Source: Adenanthera pavonina
Lineage: Eukaryota > Streptophyta > Magnoliopsida > Fabales > Fabaceae
NCBI GenBank assembly: GCA_026686845.1
Contig: JAIVEN010000015.1
Span: 24,967,501 to 25,031,500 of the forward strand
DNA length: 64,000 bases
Direction: 5' to 3'
Positions 11,534 through 22,092 of this stretch are shown piece after piece. The position numbers and the translations under genes were made by a program. Position 1 is the stretch's first letter, and every line of letters starts with the position of its first letter. The notes beneath the pieces are model-generated. The model worked only from the letters and a program-made list of their open reading frames with translations. It had not been told where the DNA came from and searched no databases.

Positions 11534-13393
11534 TGTTAGGTTTAATATAATATAAGTTTTGATGATGATAAATATAGAGTAATAAGGAACAAATGTACCA
11601 TATGTGTCTAACAAATATAATGTTCCCTAAAAAAGTAAAATGTGCATTAGCATGTACTTAACTGAGTTTATAGTGCAGATATCATGTTATGCACTAATAT
11701 ATCCACTATACATTCATAGTTTATAATACAAATTGGACATATAAGTTGGACTAATTGCTTGATTTGTAAGTGTAACATATTAAATATAAGATTGTCCAAG
11801 TAGAAAAAGTGAGCATTGGAATAAAGAAATAGTAATTAATATCATGTCTCACTCAAGAAAGAAGAAGAGATAGGATGCTCCAATAATTAAAGATTAGAAG
11901 AGAGCATACCAAGAAGGAAATGACTAAGTAAAAATGGAGTTCAAGCATTGAAGACCTAAATACTAGGTATATTCTATTTTTACTCAGGTCTTGAGGTGGT
12001 TTTAATCTTTGACAATTACTTAATCTTGTTACCATATATTTTAAACAAGTTAGATTAAGTAAATCTCATGTTAGCATATGTTAGCTTTGGAAAACATTAA
12101 CTAATAAATGAATTTTGAAGTTAATGCTCATGTATTTTGAACAAAATTCAAACTTTGCTTGCTGAAATTTAAAGTTCCAGAGTTATCATCTCTGATAGAT
12201 AAATTTCAAGCTCTGAAATTTGAATTCGGAGTTAAGCACAGTTAATAAAATGTACAAAATTTATCTGAGGTTTAGTCAAAATTTGAATATTATTAAAGTG
12301 CATAAAAAAGTTCAGAGTCACTACCTCTGACAAACAAATTTTGGATTTCAAAATTCGAATTTTGAAATGAGAACTTGTGAGTCTAGTTAGAGCATATCTC
12401 TGACAGATGAATTTTGAAATACAAAATTTGAATTTTATAATGGAGAACTTTTGTATCATGTTGAGGAAGCCTTTGACAGACGAATTTCAAATTCTGAAAT
12501 TCAAATTTTGAGTGCATCATGAAAGCATGAGACAACTGTTCTAACTTAACAGATACACTTTTAATATAAAAATTTGTATGTTCTAACATGGAATATACTT
12601 GACCAATTCAAAATTCAAATTTTACTCTTGAACAGGCGAATTTTTGAAGTTCAACGTTGAAGTTCTTAGCTTATAGTCTCTACGAAATTCATCTGTTGAC
12701 ACTTAAAATTTAAATTTCAGTGTGTCAGACGCATTAAATGCATTTGGTGAACGGGTAGTTTTGTAGAGTAACCATTGGTTAGTGTCTCTAAAGGATAGAT
12801 CTTGTGTCTAACATCTAGTTAAGCCACAAATCTATAAATACAACCTCATTTGAACTTATGAGTAACAATCTTAAAAAAGTTTATGTTAAAATGCTGTTCC
12901 AATATATAAAATCTTTTTGTGTCAGTATTCTTTGAAAAACCCACCTCAATAGAGAGAGTCTTCAATGTATCATTTACTCTAAAAGAGAGTTTTAATTATG
13001 TAATCATTCTTTTCCACTATTTTCTAGGTAGAATGTTAATATGGGAAAATACTGAGGGAATTTACATATTTTGTAAGGGTGTGGGGAGAGTGGCTTTATA
13101 AATGCTTACTAAAACTTGTGGGATGTACTGAGCCTTCACAAGTGCCCAAATCAAACTTGTGTGATATAGTGAAAATCTTAAGTGCTGGCTTGGGGACTAG
13201 ACGTAGGCTAAGTGGTTTGGGCCGAACGAATATAAATTCATGTGTCTTACTCTTCATCTTCTCTATTCAATTGCTGCACTTTACTCTTTCTATTCATCCA
13301 TATTTTACTGCATAGCTAGTGAAATTGGATTGTGATCCAAAAAGAGTGAAAATCTTGCATCACCTCTTCTTAGGTGACCATTCAAATCTAACA
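11534..13393 (+). repeat. SIRE-A 5' LTR
   Basis: TGTTAGG...CTAACA, 1860 bp. It contains many AAATTCGAATTT-like words with companion ACAGACGAA words between about 12110 and 12720. A TATA box lies at 12833, and the U5 end carries GGTGACC before CTAACA. Confidence 0.9.
12833..12840 (+). promoter_or_regulatory. SIRE-A LTR TATA box
   Basis: TATAAATA in the context AATCTATAAATACAACC. The same position is conserved in every Sirevirus LTR in this window. Confidence 0.7.
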
Positions 13394-13395
13394 AT

Positions 13396-13411
13396 TGGTA
13401 TCAGAGCTTGG
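13396..13411 (+). other. SIRE-A primer-binding site
   Basis: TGGTATCAGAGCTTGG, two bases after the LTR. It is complementary to the 3' end of initiator Met tRNA. Confidence 0.9.
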
Positions 13412-14985
13412 ACTCCCAGCAAAGAATCTAATCATCTGGGAGTAAGATGGTTGGTTTTGGAGAGAACATACTGCCATAAAGAAACAAAATCAATAGACCT
13501 CCAGGCTTTAATGGTGAACACTATGGATACTGAAAGATGAGAAAGTAGATTTATCTTCAATCCATAAACCTAGAAATCTGGTCTATCATCAAGAATGGAG
13601 ATTTTGTGCTAAAGAAGATGCAGAATGATGGCACATACAAATATAAATTAGAAGGAGAATGGAATGATGAGGATAAGTGAAGAGTCCTACTGAACTTTAA
13701 AGCAAAGCACTCATTGGTCAGTGCTCTTTCACAAGATGAATTCTTCAGAGTGTCAGATTGTAACTCAGTAAAGAAAATATGGGATACTTTGGAGATTGTT
13801 CGTGAAGGAACTAAGGAAGTGAAGGAGAACAAGCTCAACTCTCTCATAGCTGAATATGAAGCCTTCAAGATGAACAATGGTAAGCCCATTAAAGAAATGT
13901 AAATTCATTTTACTCACATTATTAATCATCTGGAAGCTTTGGAAAAAAGCTACACACAAAGAGAGCAAGTATGCAAAATACTCAGAGCTCTACCCAATGG
14001 CAACTGAAAGTGACAACTATTGAAGAAATAAAAGGAGAGTCATATTAGTCTATCACTACACTGTTTAGGAGCTTTGCTGAATATAAAGGAAAGCTAGGCC
14101 TTCTATGGGAGCAGCAAAATAAAGGAAAAATGCTGATGTTCAAAGCTACTACACCACAGAGCTCAGAAGATGATGATACTAGTGATGAAAGTGATGATAG
14201 CAACAGTGATGATGAGGAGGACGAGCTGAGACAGTTGACCATTAAATTTGATCGATTTCGCGCATAAAAAAGAAGGAACTTCATAAACAAAAGCATTCCT
14301 GCCATGCAAGTAAGCTGATGTACTATTCAAAGAGGCAAGGAGGAAGATATGCAGAGAAGAAAAATGAGAAAGTTAAAGTGGCATACACCTCTATAATAGT
14401 TCAGAAGAAGGTGATGAAGATACTTATCCATGCTTGATGGCTAAAACTAATGATACGGTATCAAATTTTGACTCTGAATCTGATTCTGAATGTTCTGTTG
14501 ATGAGTTACAAGATGCTTATAATGAAATGCATGATGAACTAATTAGATTGGTAAAAGCACTTGCACAGATCAAAAGAAAATGATCTCCTTAGAAAAATGA
14601 AAATTTGAAAAGAATGAAAAGGAATCACTTAAACAGAAAATAAATGATTTAGAAAATTTTTGTGAAACTCACACACACTTCCTCTTGTGATTCATGTGAT
14701 CGATTAACTAAAGAAAAAGAGGAATTAACTAAAGTCATAGCCAATTTCACTTAAGATAAAGATAAGTTGAATATTCCACTTGACAAACAGAAATGTGTGT
14801 TTGACAAATTAGGTGTTGGCTATATGAGTGAGTCCAAGGAGAAAAATAAAAGCTATATGAAATTCTTTGTGCCTACTGTAATGTTTAGCTCACCATCATG
14901 CACATATTGTGGTAAAAATGGCCATATTGCTTATCTGTGTAGTATAAGAAAAAATGGTTTGAGTAAAAGTATGAAATGGGTTTGA
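13412..14985 (+). pseudogene. SIRE-A gag (UBN2 type, one zinc knuckle recognised)
   Basis: Structural Gag of a copia element. Conserved pieces are ALSQDEFFRVSDCNSVKKIW and DTLEIVREGTKEVKENKLNS (13714-13902), the UBN2 gag signature. An acidic stretch follows (about 14160-14230). A CCHC knuckle CTYCGKNGHIAYLC sits at 14899-14940. The two better pieces lie in different frames with several stops between them, so no full protein can be made. The same architecture is seen in SIRE-B and SIRE-C. Confidence 0.85.
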
Positions 14986-16563
14986 AAAATTGCCACTAAC
15001 CCTCCTGGACCCAAGAATAAATGGGTACCAAAATGTTCTTCTAGTGTTTCATGTATACAAAACAAATCTAAGAAGAAAGAACATATTGGTACAAGAAAGA
15101 TGATGCTGAAAAGAAAAGCTTATAAAAAATCTAAGGTTGCGATTGGAAATCACAAGGAGAAGTATTAGAAGCAAACCTCTCACTCTTCTCAAGGAAGGAC
15201 CTCAAACAGAACTCAGATCACTCACCTTGAGAAAAGAAAGAGTAAATGCTTGGATACTGGTGTGACAAATGCAAAGAAAAAAATGAACAATTACACACCA
15301 AAGTCAAGCAGAAAATAACAAAGAAATGATCTTTGGTAACCTCTGACTTTTACCCTTTTCAATTATTGTATTATATATATAATTGGGTAAGATTGAACTC
15401 TGGTCTCATATGTACAGTAAAATATTTAAACTAACTATTAGTGGACCCTAGTAAGAAAGGGTACCAAAAAAAGAAAAAGATATTCCCTTTGCTTTTACAG
15501 GTACTCCTTGAACTAAATGGTGAAAGCCTTACAAAGATGAAGTATCTGATGTGCTCAATTGGAATCATATTCAAAAGGGAAGAAATTAGCTATTAACCAA
15601 GCTAGTTTGTAAGTTTTTATTTGGTTTTTGAATATACTTGGTTGGTGTTGATACATGAGGTTACTAAAATATAGGATGGTCCTTGTTCAAATGATAAACT
15701 ATCTAAATATGATAGTACTTATTATGAAGTTCAATGTTTACACAAGTCCATTTCTTTATTTGTATAATCAAACTTGTTTACTTTTCATAGTTTCTCTTGC
15801 TTACTGACTAATGATGTGAAAAACATGCATATTTGAATAGGTGTTCATACTTGGGGGGGGCTTATAACTTTGCATAAAAAGGTTTTCAAAAGCTCTTTTG
15901 ATTTAAAAGAAAAATCCCAATCATGTGCTCTTATATGAACTTACTTATCTGGTGCATTGTGCTTTCTGGTTTTATCACAAGAAATATATAGTTTGAGGGG
16001 GAGCATTTTCTGAAATCAAATTATTTATACTTTAGCTCACCCAACTTTATTATGAAGAGTTTTAGTTGCTTAATCTGTCATTGATCCTAAAGGAAAAAAG
16101 CAACAATTCTTCAACTCAAAGATACCTATTATGATGTGTGCATATCATAATCATCTTAATAAGAAGCATTATAACAATTGGTATCATAATAGTTTCAAGA
16201 AACAACTGATATTAGTTTGTATATCACTAACAATTGGTATCGATTTGATATCAGTAAAAATTAGCATAATCTGAATATGCAGTACATAATAAGTTTTGAT
16301 GATTTACATTTCAGTATGTGCTTTTATGTGTGCTTGAAACAACCCAAGACATCTATATTTATTGGTACAACCTTACAAACAGGAGAAAAAGAAATACTTG
16401 TTATTCTTCAAATCTTTTTTTTGATGTCAAGTAGGGGGAGAAGTGTGAAAAATATGCAATGCGCTTAATCTGGAAATAACTAAATTGAATTGCATTATAT
16501 GTGTTAAACATTCATCAAACATATTTTTCACTAGTGATTTGTCATCATAAAAAAGGAGGAGAT
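14986..16563 (+). other. SIRE-A internal tail without pol, with repeated polypurine tracts
   Basis: No protease, integrase, RT or RNase H motif is visible in any frame. Polypurine tracts occur at 15995-16002 (GAGGGGGA), 16433-16441 (AGGGGGAGA) and immediately before the 3' LTR at about 16551-16563 (AAAAGGAGGAGAT). Confidence 0.7.
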
Positions 16564-17833
16564 TGTTAGGTTTGATATAATATAAGTTTTGATTATGGCA
16601 AATGTAGAGTAATAAGGAACAAATATATCATATGTGTCTAACAAATATAATGTTTCTTAAAGAAGTAAAATGTGTATTACTATGTACTTAACTAAGTTTG
16701 TAGTGCATATATTATGCTATGCACTAATATATCCACTATGCTTTCATGGTTTATAATACAAATTGGACATATAAGTTAGACTAACTACTTGGTTTGTAAG
16801 TGTAACATATTAAATGTAAGATTGTCCAAGTAGAAAGAGTGAGTATTAGAATAAAGAAATAGCAATCAATATCATGTCTCACTCAAGAAAGAAGAAGAGA
16901 TGGGATGCTCCAAGAATTAAAGATCGGAAGGGAGCATGTCAAGAAGAAAATGACCAAGTGAAAGTGGAGCTCAAGCATTGAAAACCAAAATACTAGGTAT
17001 ATTCTATTTTCACTTAAGTCTTGAGGTAGTTTTAATCTTTAAAAATTACTTAATCTTGTTTCCATATGTGAACACCGTATTTTGTCTGGACTTTATACAT
17101 AAAAATTGAAAAATAGATAAAAAATATATATAACAAAAAATAATGATAAAAAAATAATAAAATAAAAATTAATTAAGCAAATTAATTAAAGCTAATTAAT
17201 TGATTAATTCAAAAATAAAAAATAGAAGGATGAAAAGAAGTGTTGGATTGATATTGCTGGTGACCCAAGTCTTTTTCCCAAATACATAACTTTGGGCTAA
17301 GATTCAGCCCAAGACGCAAAAAAAAAAAAAGCAACCCAAAAAAAAAGTAATAAATAAAAAATAAAAATAAAAAAATAAAATATATATGTTTGGACTGAAA
17401 TGCTAATCCATCATTTCAGCCTAAGTGTCCATGAGCCTAATTGAGAAGGGCTCGTGGACAAGGCAACATAGAGCCTCAATTGGAAGGCTCAGACAGAAGC
17501 AAAGGGAATTGTAGTCTAGGGCTCAGCCGAGAGACAATGAGGGGGGGGGGGCTCGAGCGAAGACAGAGGGAGCCATGTGCACAAAAGAGAGAGACAAGCC
17601 ATGATCCATGCGAGAGCCAGAGAAACAAAGTGAGAGAGGGCCAGAAATGACAAACAAGCCCTTCCATTACTCCGTACTTTGCTGTACACTGCTACAGCAA
17701 AGTAGTGGAGGTGAGGGAATGACGAACACACAAATGGGACAGGAAGCCGAGCAGAGGAAGGCACAAAATTGGGCAAAGAAGCAAAGGAAAGCAACGCACG
17801 AGGAAGGAATTTGATGGCCATGGGTTTCCTCCC

Positions 17834-17840
17834 TATAAAA
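17834..17840 (+). promoter_or_regulatory. TATA box of the 3.5-kb LTR
   Basis: TATAAAA in CCTCCCTATAAAAATAG, followed by purine-rich sequence with three CCCTAGGAG/CCCTAGAG-like words. Likely the U3-R start of the inserted LTR. Confidence 0.6.
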
Positions 17841-19473
17841 ATAGATGATAGTGAGACTAGAAGGGGAGACACACAGAAAAACCCTAGGAGAAACCGAGAG
17901 AGAAAATAGAGGAGGCCGAAAATTCCCAGTAGGTTAATCTGGAGGAAACCCTAGGAGAGACCAAAGCTAAAAAACCCTAGAGAAGTGGCAGGAACCACTG
18001 AGAAAAAGCCCTGATTGAAAGGGAGACCGAACATGGAGAAGAGGTTAAACAGAGGAGAGGGAATCACCGAGAATCCTGATCGAGTAAAGCATGAGGCAAA
18101 CCACTTAAAAGCTTAAAAGGATGGTGAAGCAGAGTGAAGGAGACAAAGGAGATAGTTAGTAACCCCAGAACCAAGAACACATTTCCTATGCTGGCGTCAT
18201 TGGGTCAGTTTGATTTTTTTTTATTGTCATGTGGTTGCAATCCTCTTCTCTTATGCTTTGTCTTTTGGGGACGAATATGCTTTGTTGCCAGATGGAATTT
18301 TGATAGTTGATCAGTTTAGCTCTTAGTTATCTACTGAGTCATAGGTTTGTTTCAATTCTCAATACTTTGTTCCTGAAAATCTTATTTCTAAAATTATCGA
18401 TTGTTGCCCTATCAATAGGAAGTTTTGTTTTGATCATTGGATATCCTATTTCTAGAAAATCTTGTTTTGGTATATTATTGTTTGGTGCCCTGTTTCGAAT
18501 GTTACACATTAGTTCAAAAGCTGATATTAAGCTTTTGATAGCATCCATTAGTCTGGCTTGTTACTAATAAAGCTTTGTAGAAAAATCATTCATTAAACTT
18601 GACTATTTGATGTGCATCTAGAATCTTTGTATATGGAGAAAAGGATGTTTTGGCTATGAGTTTAAGCTATTTATGATGTTCTAGAATATTAGTAGTTTTG
18701 TAGCAAAATTTGATTTGCAAAGAGGAAGAATGATTAAACAGGGTGGAATTTCTCTATTATTAATTTGGTTTACTTGTGGGTCTTCATCAATATAAGATGT
18801 CTATAGGGTTGTATGGTCTTAGTTGTTTTGCAATATAATTCATTGTTGCAATTTTATGTTCACGATCTCTTGTTCAGGGTTGATGGCTCTAATGAAAGAC
18901 TAGTCAATGAGTACTCATTGAATTGTAAGTTTTATTTCATAATAATAATAATAACAACCTATCTAAACAAAAGAGAGAGATAAGGCTTAAAGGTCATCAT
19001 GTAACTGCACATACACAATATTTTCATAATCGGCTAGTCAATTTGGCTCTTGTCTCGTTCTTTGGATTTGTTTTAGTCATCCATGTGGTCCTGTATATGT
19101 TTGTCCACATGTGCCATTTTGGGATCAATTATTGAATTCTAACAACGTATTTTATTTAGGAATCCAAAAGGCTGGATTTTCCATAGTTTTTTGGTGAAAA
19201 TAAGTGATTTTTATATTTGCTCTTAGAGTTTGTTATGAGCAACCAAGTCTTCGTGTACACATAGGGTGTCACTCAATTATACCATGAGTGGGGAGTTACC
19301 ATGATACTTATATTGGGTAGGTTTTAATTTTCAAATATTTATGGGTTCTAATTATTATGTAACTTTTCCTTTTAAAAGTAAAATAAATGTAAATATTAAT
19401 TTTCCTTTTATATTAAAAATAAACTAAACAATGAGAATAATTAAGATAAGAGCCCTCAATTTTCCTCTCTATC

Positions 19474-19800
19474 TTTGTGCTTCGAGTGGTAACGCCGTGA
19501 GCATTTAAGTGTCAATCAGTAAACTATAAGTGATAAAGTCACCACAGATACTAGTTGATTCTTTTTTTTGAAAATATAAGTAATAATCATATTTTAAATC
19601 TTTCCAATGCTTCTTATGTGTTCACATGGTCCTATTTATTTCCATTATAAAAATGAGAATAAAAATAACAAGAATAAAAATAACAAGAATTATTCTCCTC
19701 CAAGCTTCCACCTATCTACCTCGAGTGCTATCACCACACGCATTTAGGTATCAATGAGTGTACAGTGAGTGATAAAGTCAACACAGGTACTAGTTGATTT
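19474..19800 (+). repeat. direct repeat inside the 3.5-kb LTR
   Basis: About 80 bases at 19478-19561 (CTTCGAGTGGTAACGCC... ACTAGTTGATTC) recur in diverged form at 19719-19801 (CTCGAGTGCTATCACC... ACTAGTTGATTTC). An internal LTR duplication. Confidence 0.75.
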
Positions 19801-21930
19801 CACTTTAAAATTGATTTTATAAAAATAAAAGAAAAAAATTGTTTTCAAATTTTTTCTTCTCAAGTTGAAAATAGAATGAACCATGTATTTTTAATTAAAG
19901 AGGAACATCTATTCATTGTTTTTTTATTTATTTAAGAAAATGAAAAGAGTAAGAAATGGGAATTGATCAATCTTTTGCAAATTAAAACACACCAATGAAT
20001 TCTGAAAATCGTTTTGTTTGTGAAAATATAAATTATATTCTATGAACTTCCTCTTTTAAAAATAAATAAATATTTATAATAAAAATATCAACTCAATGAC
20101 AGGTATTTCTCTTCCAAACTACGTAGATTTTGATCTCTATTGCAGGGAACGTAGGCTCCAAACTCTAATTTTAGATCAAGTCTGCTCTTGTAAATAAATA
20201 ATATTTTTCTCTTATTTTATTTTTTCCAAATTCTTATATTTTCATTTTATTTTTATTTATTTATTTTATTTATATGTATATTTATTTTTGCATATGAATA
20301 ATTAAAGGGCAATCAAAGTAATTTTTAAAAATCATGAAAATTACATAATCAACTTAAGGTACCCATTCTTAGAAACAGGTGATGTGGGGGTGCCTAACAC
20401 ATTCCACACTCACAATCGCATTTTGGAATCCAACTTTGATTTGCAGACTATCCTTTCCTTTTTCTTTTGGTTTTTCAAAATTTTTCTTAAAATTTTGGTT
20501 GTGACTCCTCCAAAATCGGTTTCTGTCATGAAAGCTGATTTTCCTTTTTAATCATTTTTGTGCCCTCCGCGTTGCATTTTCGGGTGAGACACCATATGTT
20601 TTAAATGAGTTATATTAAGTAAATCTCATGTTAGCATATGTTAGATTTGGAAAACACTGACTAACAGATGAATTTTGAAGTTAATGCTCATGTATTTTGT
20701 GCAAAATATGAACTTTGCTTACTGAAATTTGAAGTTCCAGAATTATCATCTCTGATAGACGAATTTCAAGTTCTGAAATTTGAAATTTGGAGTTAAGCAC
20801 AATTAGTAAAATGTGCAAAATTCATCTGAGGTTTAGTCAAAATTTAAATATTATTAAAGTGCATAAAAAGTTTAGAGTCACTCCCTCTGATAAACAAATT
20901 TTGAATTTTAAAATTCAAATTTTGAAATGAGAATTTGTAAGTCTCGTTAGAGCATGTCTCTAATAGATGAATTTTGAAATACAAAATTTGAATTTCATAT
21001 AGGAGAACTTTTATCCATGTTGAGGAAGTCTCTAACAAACGAATTTCAAATTCTAAAATTCGAATTTCGAGTGCATCATGAAAATATGAGATAACTATTC
21101 TAACTAAAAAAATGCACTTTTAATATGAAAATTCGTATGTTCTACCATGGGATATACTTGACAAATTCAAAATTTGAATTTCACTCTTGAACATACAAAT
21201 TTTGGAAGTTCAACGTTGAAGTCCTTAGCTTATGGTCTCTACGAAATTCATTTGTTTACACCAAAATTTGAATTTTAATGTGTCAAATGCATTAAATTCG
21301 AATTTTAATGTGTTAGATGCATTAGATCTTGTGTTTAACGTTTGGTTAAGCCACAAATTTATAAATACAATCTCATTTGAACTTATGGGTAGCAATCTTA
21401 AGAGAATTTATGCTAAAAAGCTGTTCCAATATATAAAATCTTTTTGTATTAGCATTCTTTGAAAAACTCACCTCAATAGAGTAAGCCTTTAATGTATTTT
21501 CTACTCCAAAAGAGAGTTTCAATTATGTAATCATTCTTTTCCACTCTTTTCTAGGTAGAATGTTAGTGTAGGAAAACACTAAAGGAATTTATACATCTTG
21601 TAAGGGTGTGGAGAGAGTGGCTTCACAAGTACCTACTAAAACTTGTGGGATGTACTGAGGCTTCACAAGTACCCTGATCAAATTTGTGTGATATAGTGAA
21701 AATCTCAAGTGGTGGCTTGGGGACTGGACGTAGGTCGAGTGGTTTGGGCCGAATGAGTATAAATTCCTGTGTTTTGCTCTTCATCTTCTTTATTCAATTG
21801 CTACACTTTACTCTCTCTGGTTATCCTTGTTTTGTTATACAACTGGTGAAATTGGGTGATGATCTAAAAAGGGCAAAAATCTTGTATTACCCAATTCACC
21901 CCCCTCTTGGGTGACCAGGCAAACCTAACA

Positions 21931-22092
21931 AATGAAGTCAATAGTTTGAACTAGAAGGGAATTTTGGGTAAACTAAATGTGCGTTTTCAACAAAAATTGT
22001 CTCCAAATGATTTAGAAGATCTTAGAGCTAAGAACTTGTGCTACTACTGTCTTGATAAATATCAACATGGTCATGTATGCCCCCAACATTAG
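21931..22092 (+). pseudogene. gypsy gag, C-terminal part with zinc knuckle
   Basis: Continuation of the gag broken at 11533. It contains LSPNDLEDLRAKNLCYYCLD and then KYQHGHVC, a CX2C...GHXC nucleocapsid knuckle of the chromovirus type, followed by a stop. Confidence 0.8.

Larger units (their letters stand above)
17067..20591 (+). mobile_element. 3525-bp solo LTR, probably Tat/Ogre-type gypsy
   Basis: It starts TGTGAACACC and ends GGGTGAGACA (TG...CA), flanked by perfect 5-bp duplications CCATA at 17062-17066 and 20592-20596. It carries no coding domain. At 17834 TATAAAA is followed by an AAAACCCTAGGAG-type leader. Near the end, GTGGGGGTGCCTAACACATT resembles the conserved LTR block of Tat/Ogre elements, whose LTRs can be several kb. 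I read it as a solo LTR left by recombination. A LARD-like non-autonomous element is less likely because I see no terminal repeats inside it. Confidence 0.75.
11534..21930 (+). mobile_element. SIRE-A: Sirevirus-type Ty1/copia element without pol
   Basis: Long LTRs start TGTTAGGTTT and end CTAACA: 11534-13393 (1860 bp) and 16564-21930 (about 1840 bp after subtracting the 17067-20591 insertion). Between them are a TGGTATCAGAGC primer site, a degenerate UBN2-type gag with a CCHC zinc knuckle, and about 1.5 kb with no pol domain but several polypurine tracts. Multiple polypurine tracts are a Sirevirus hallmark. It therefore looks like a non-autonomous derivative mobilised by a relative. LTRs differ by about 11% by eye over the first 155 bases. 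No target duplication was found (GGTGG before, AATGA after). Confidence 0.88.
16564..21930 (+). repeat. SIRE-A 3' LTR, interrupted
   Basis: Matches the 5' LTR from TGTTAGG to CTAACA. It is split at 17066/20597 by the 3.5-kb insert. The two halves join cleanly when one copy of the CCATA duplication is ignored. Confidence 0.9.

Noticed and set aside
12919..13101. Small ORFs in the R/U5 part of the SIRE-A LTR
   Set aside because: They fall inside a long terminal repeat, are not kept in the 3' LTR or in the related solo LTR, and have no domain.
13396..13411. tRNA gene fragments at the TGGTATCAGAGC sites
   Set aside because: These are primer-binding sites directly inside 5' LTRs. No cloverleaf or A/B box surrounds them, and no tRNA gene was seen elsewhere.
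17441..17872. Overlapping ORFs of 60-118 codons on both strands
   Set aside because: They lie around the TATA box and leader of the 3.5-kb LTR, show no known domain, and exist in several frames at once because the stretch is locally GC-richer.
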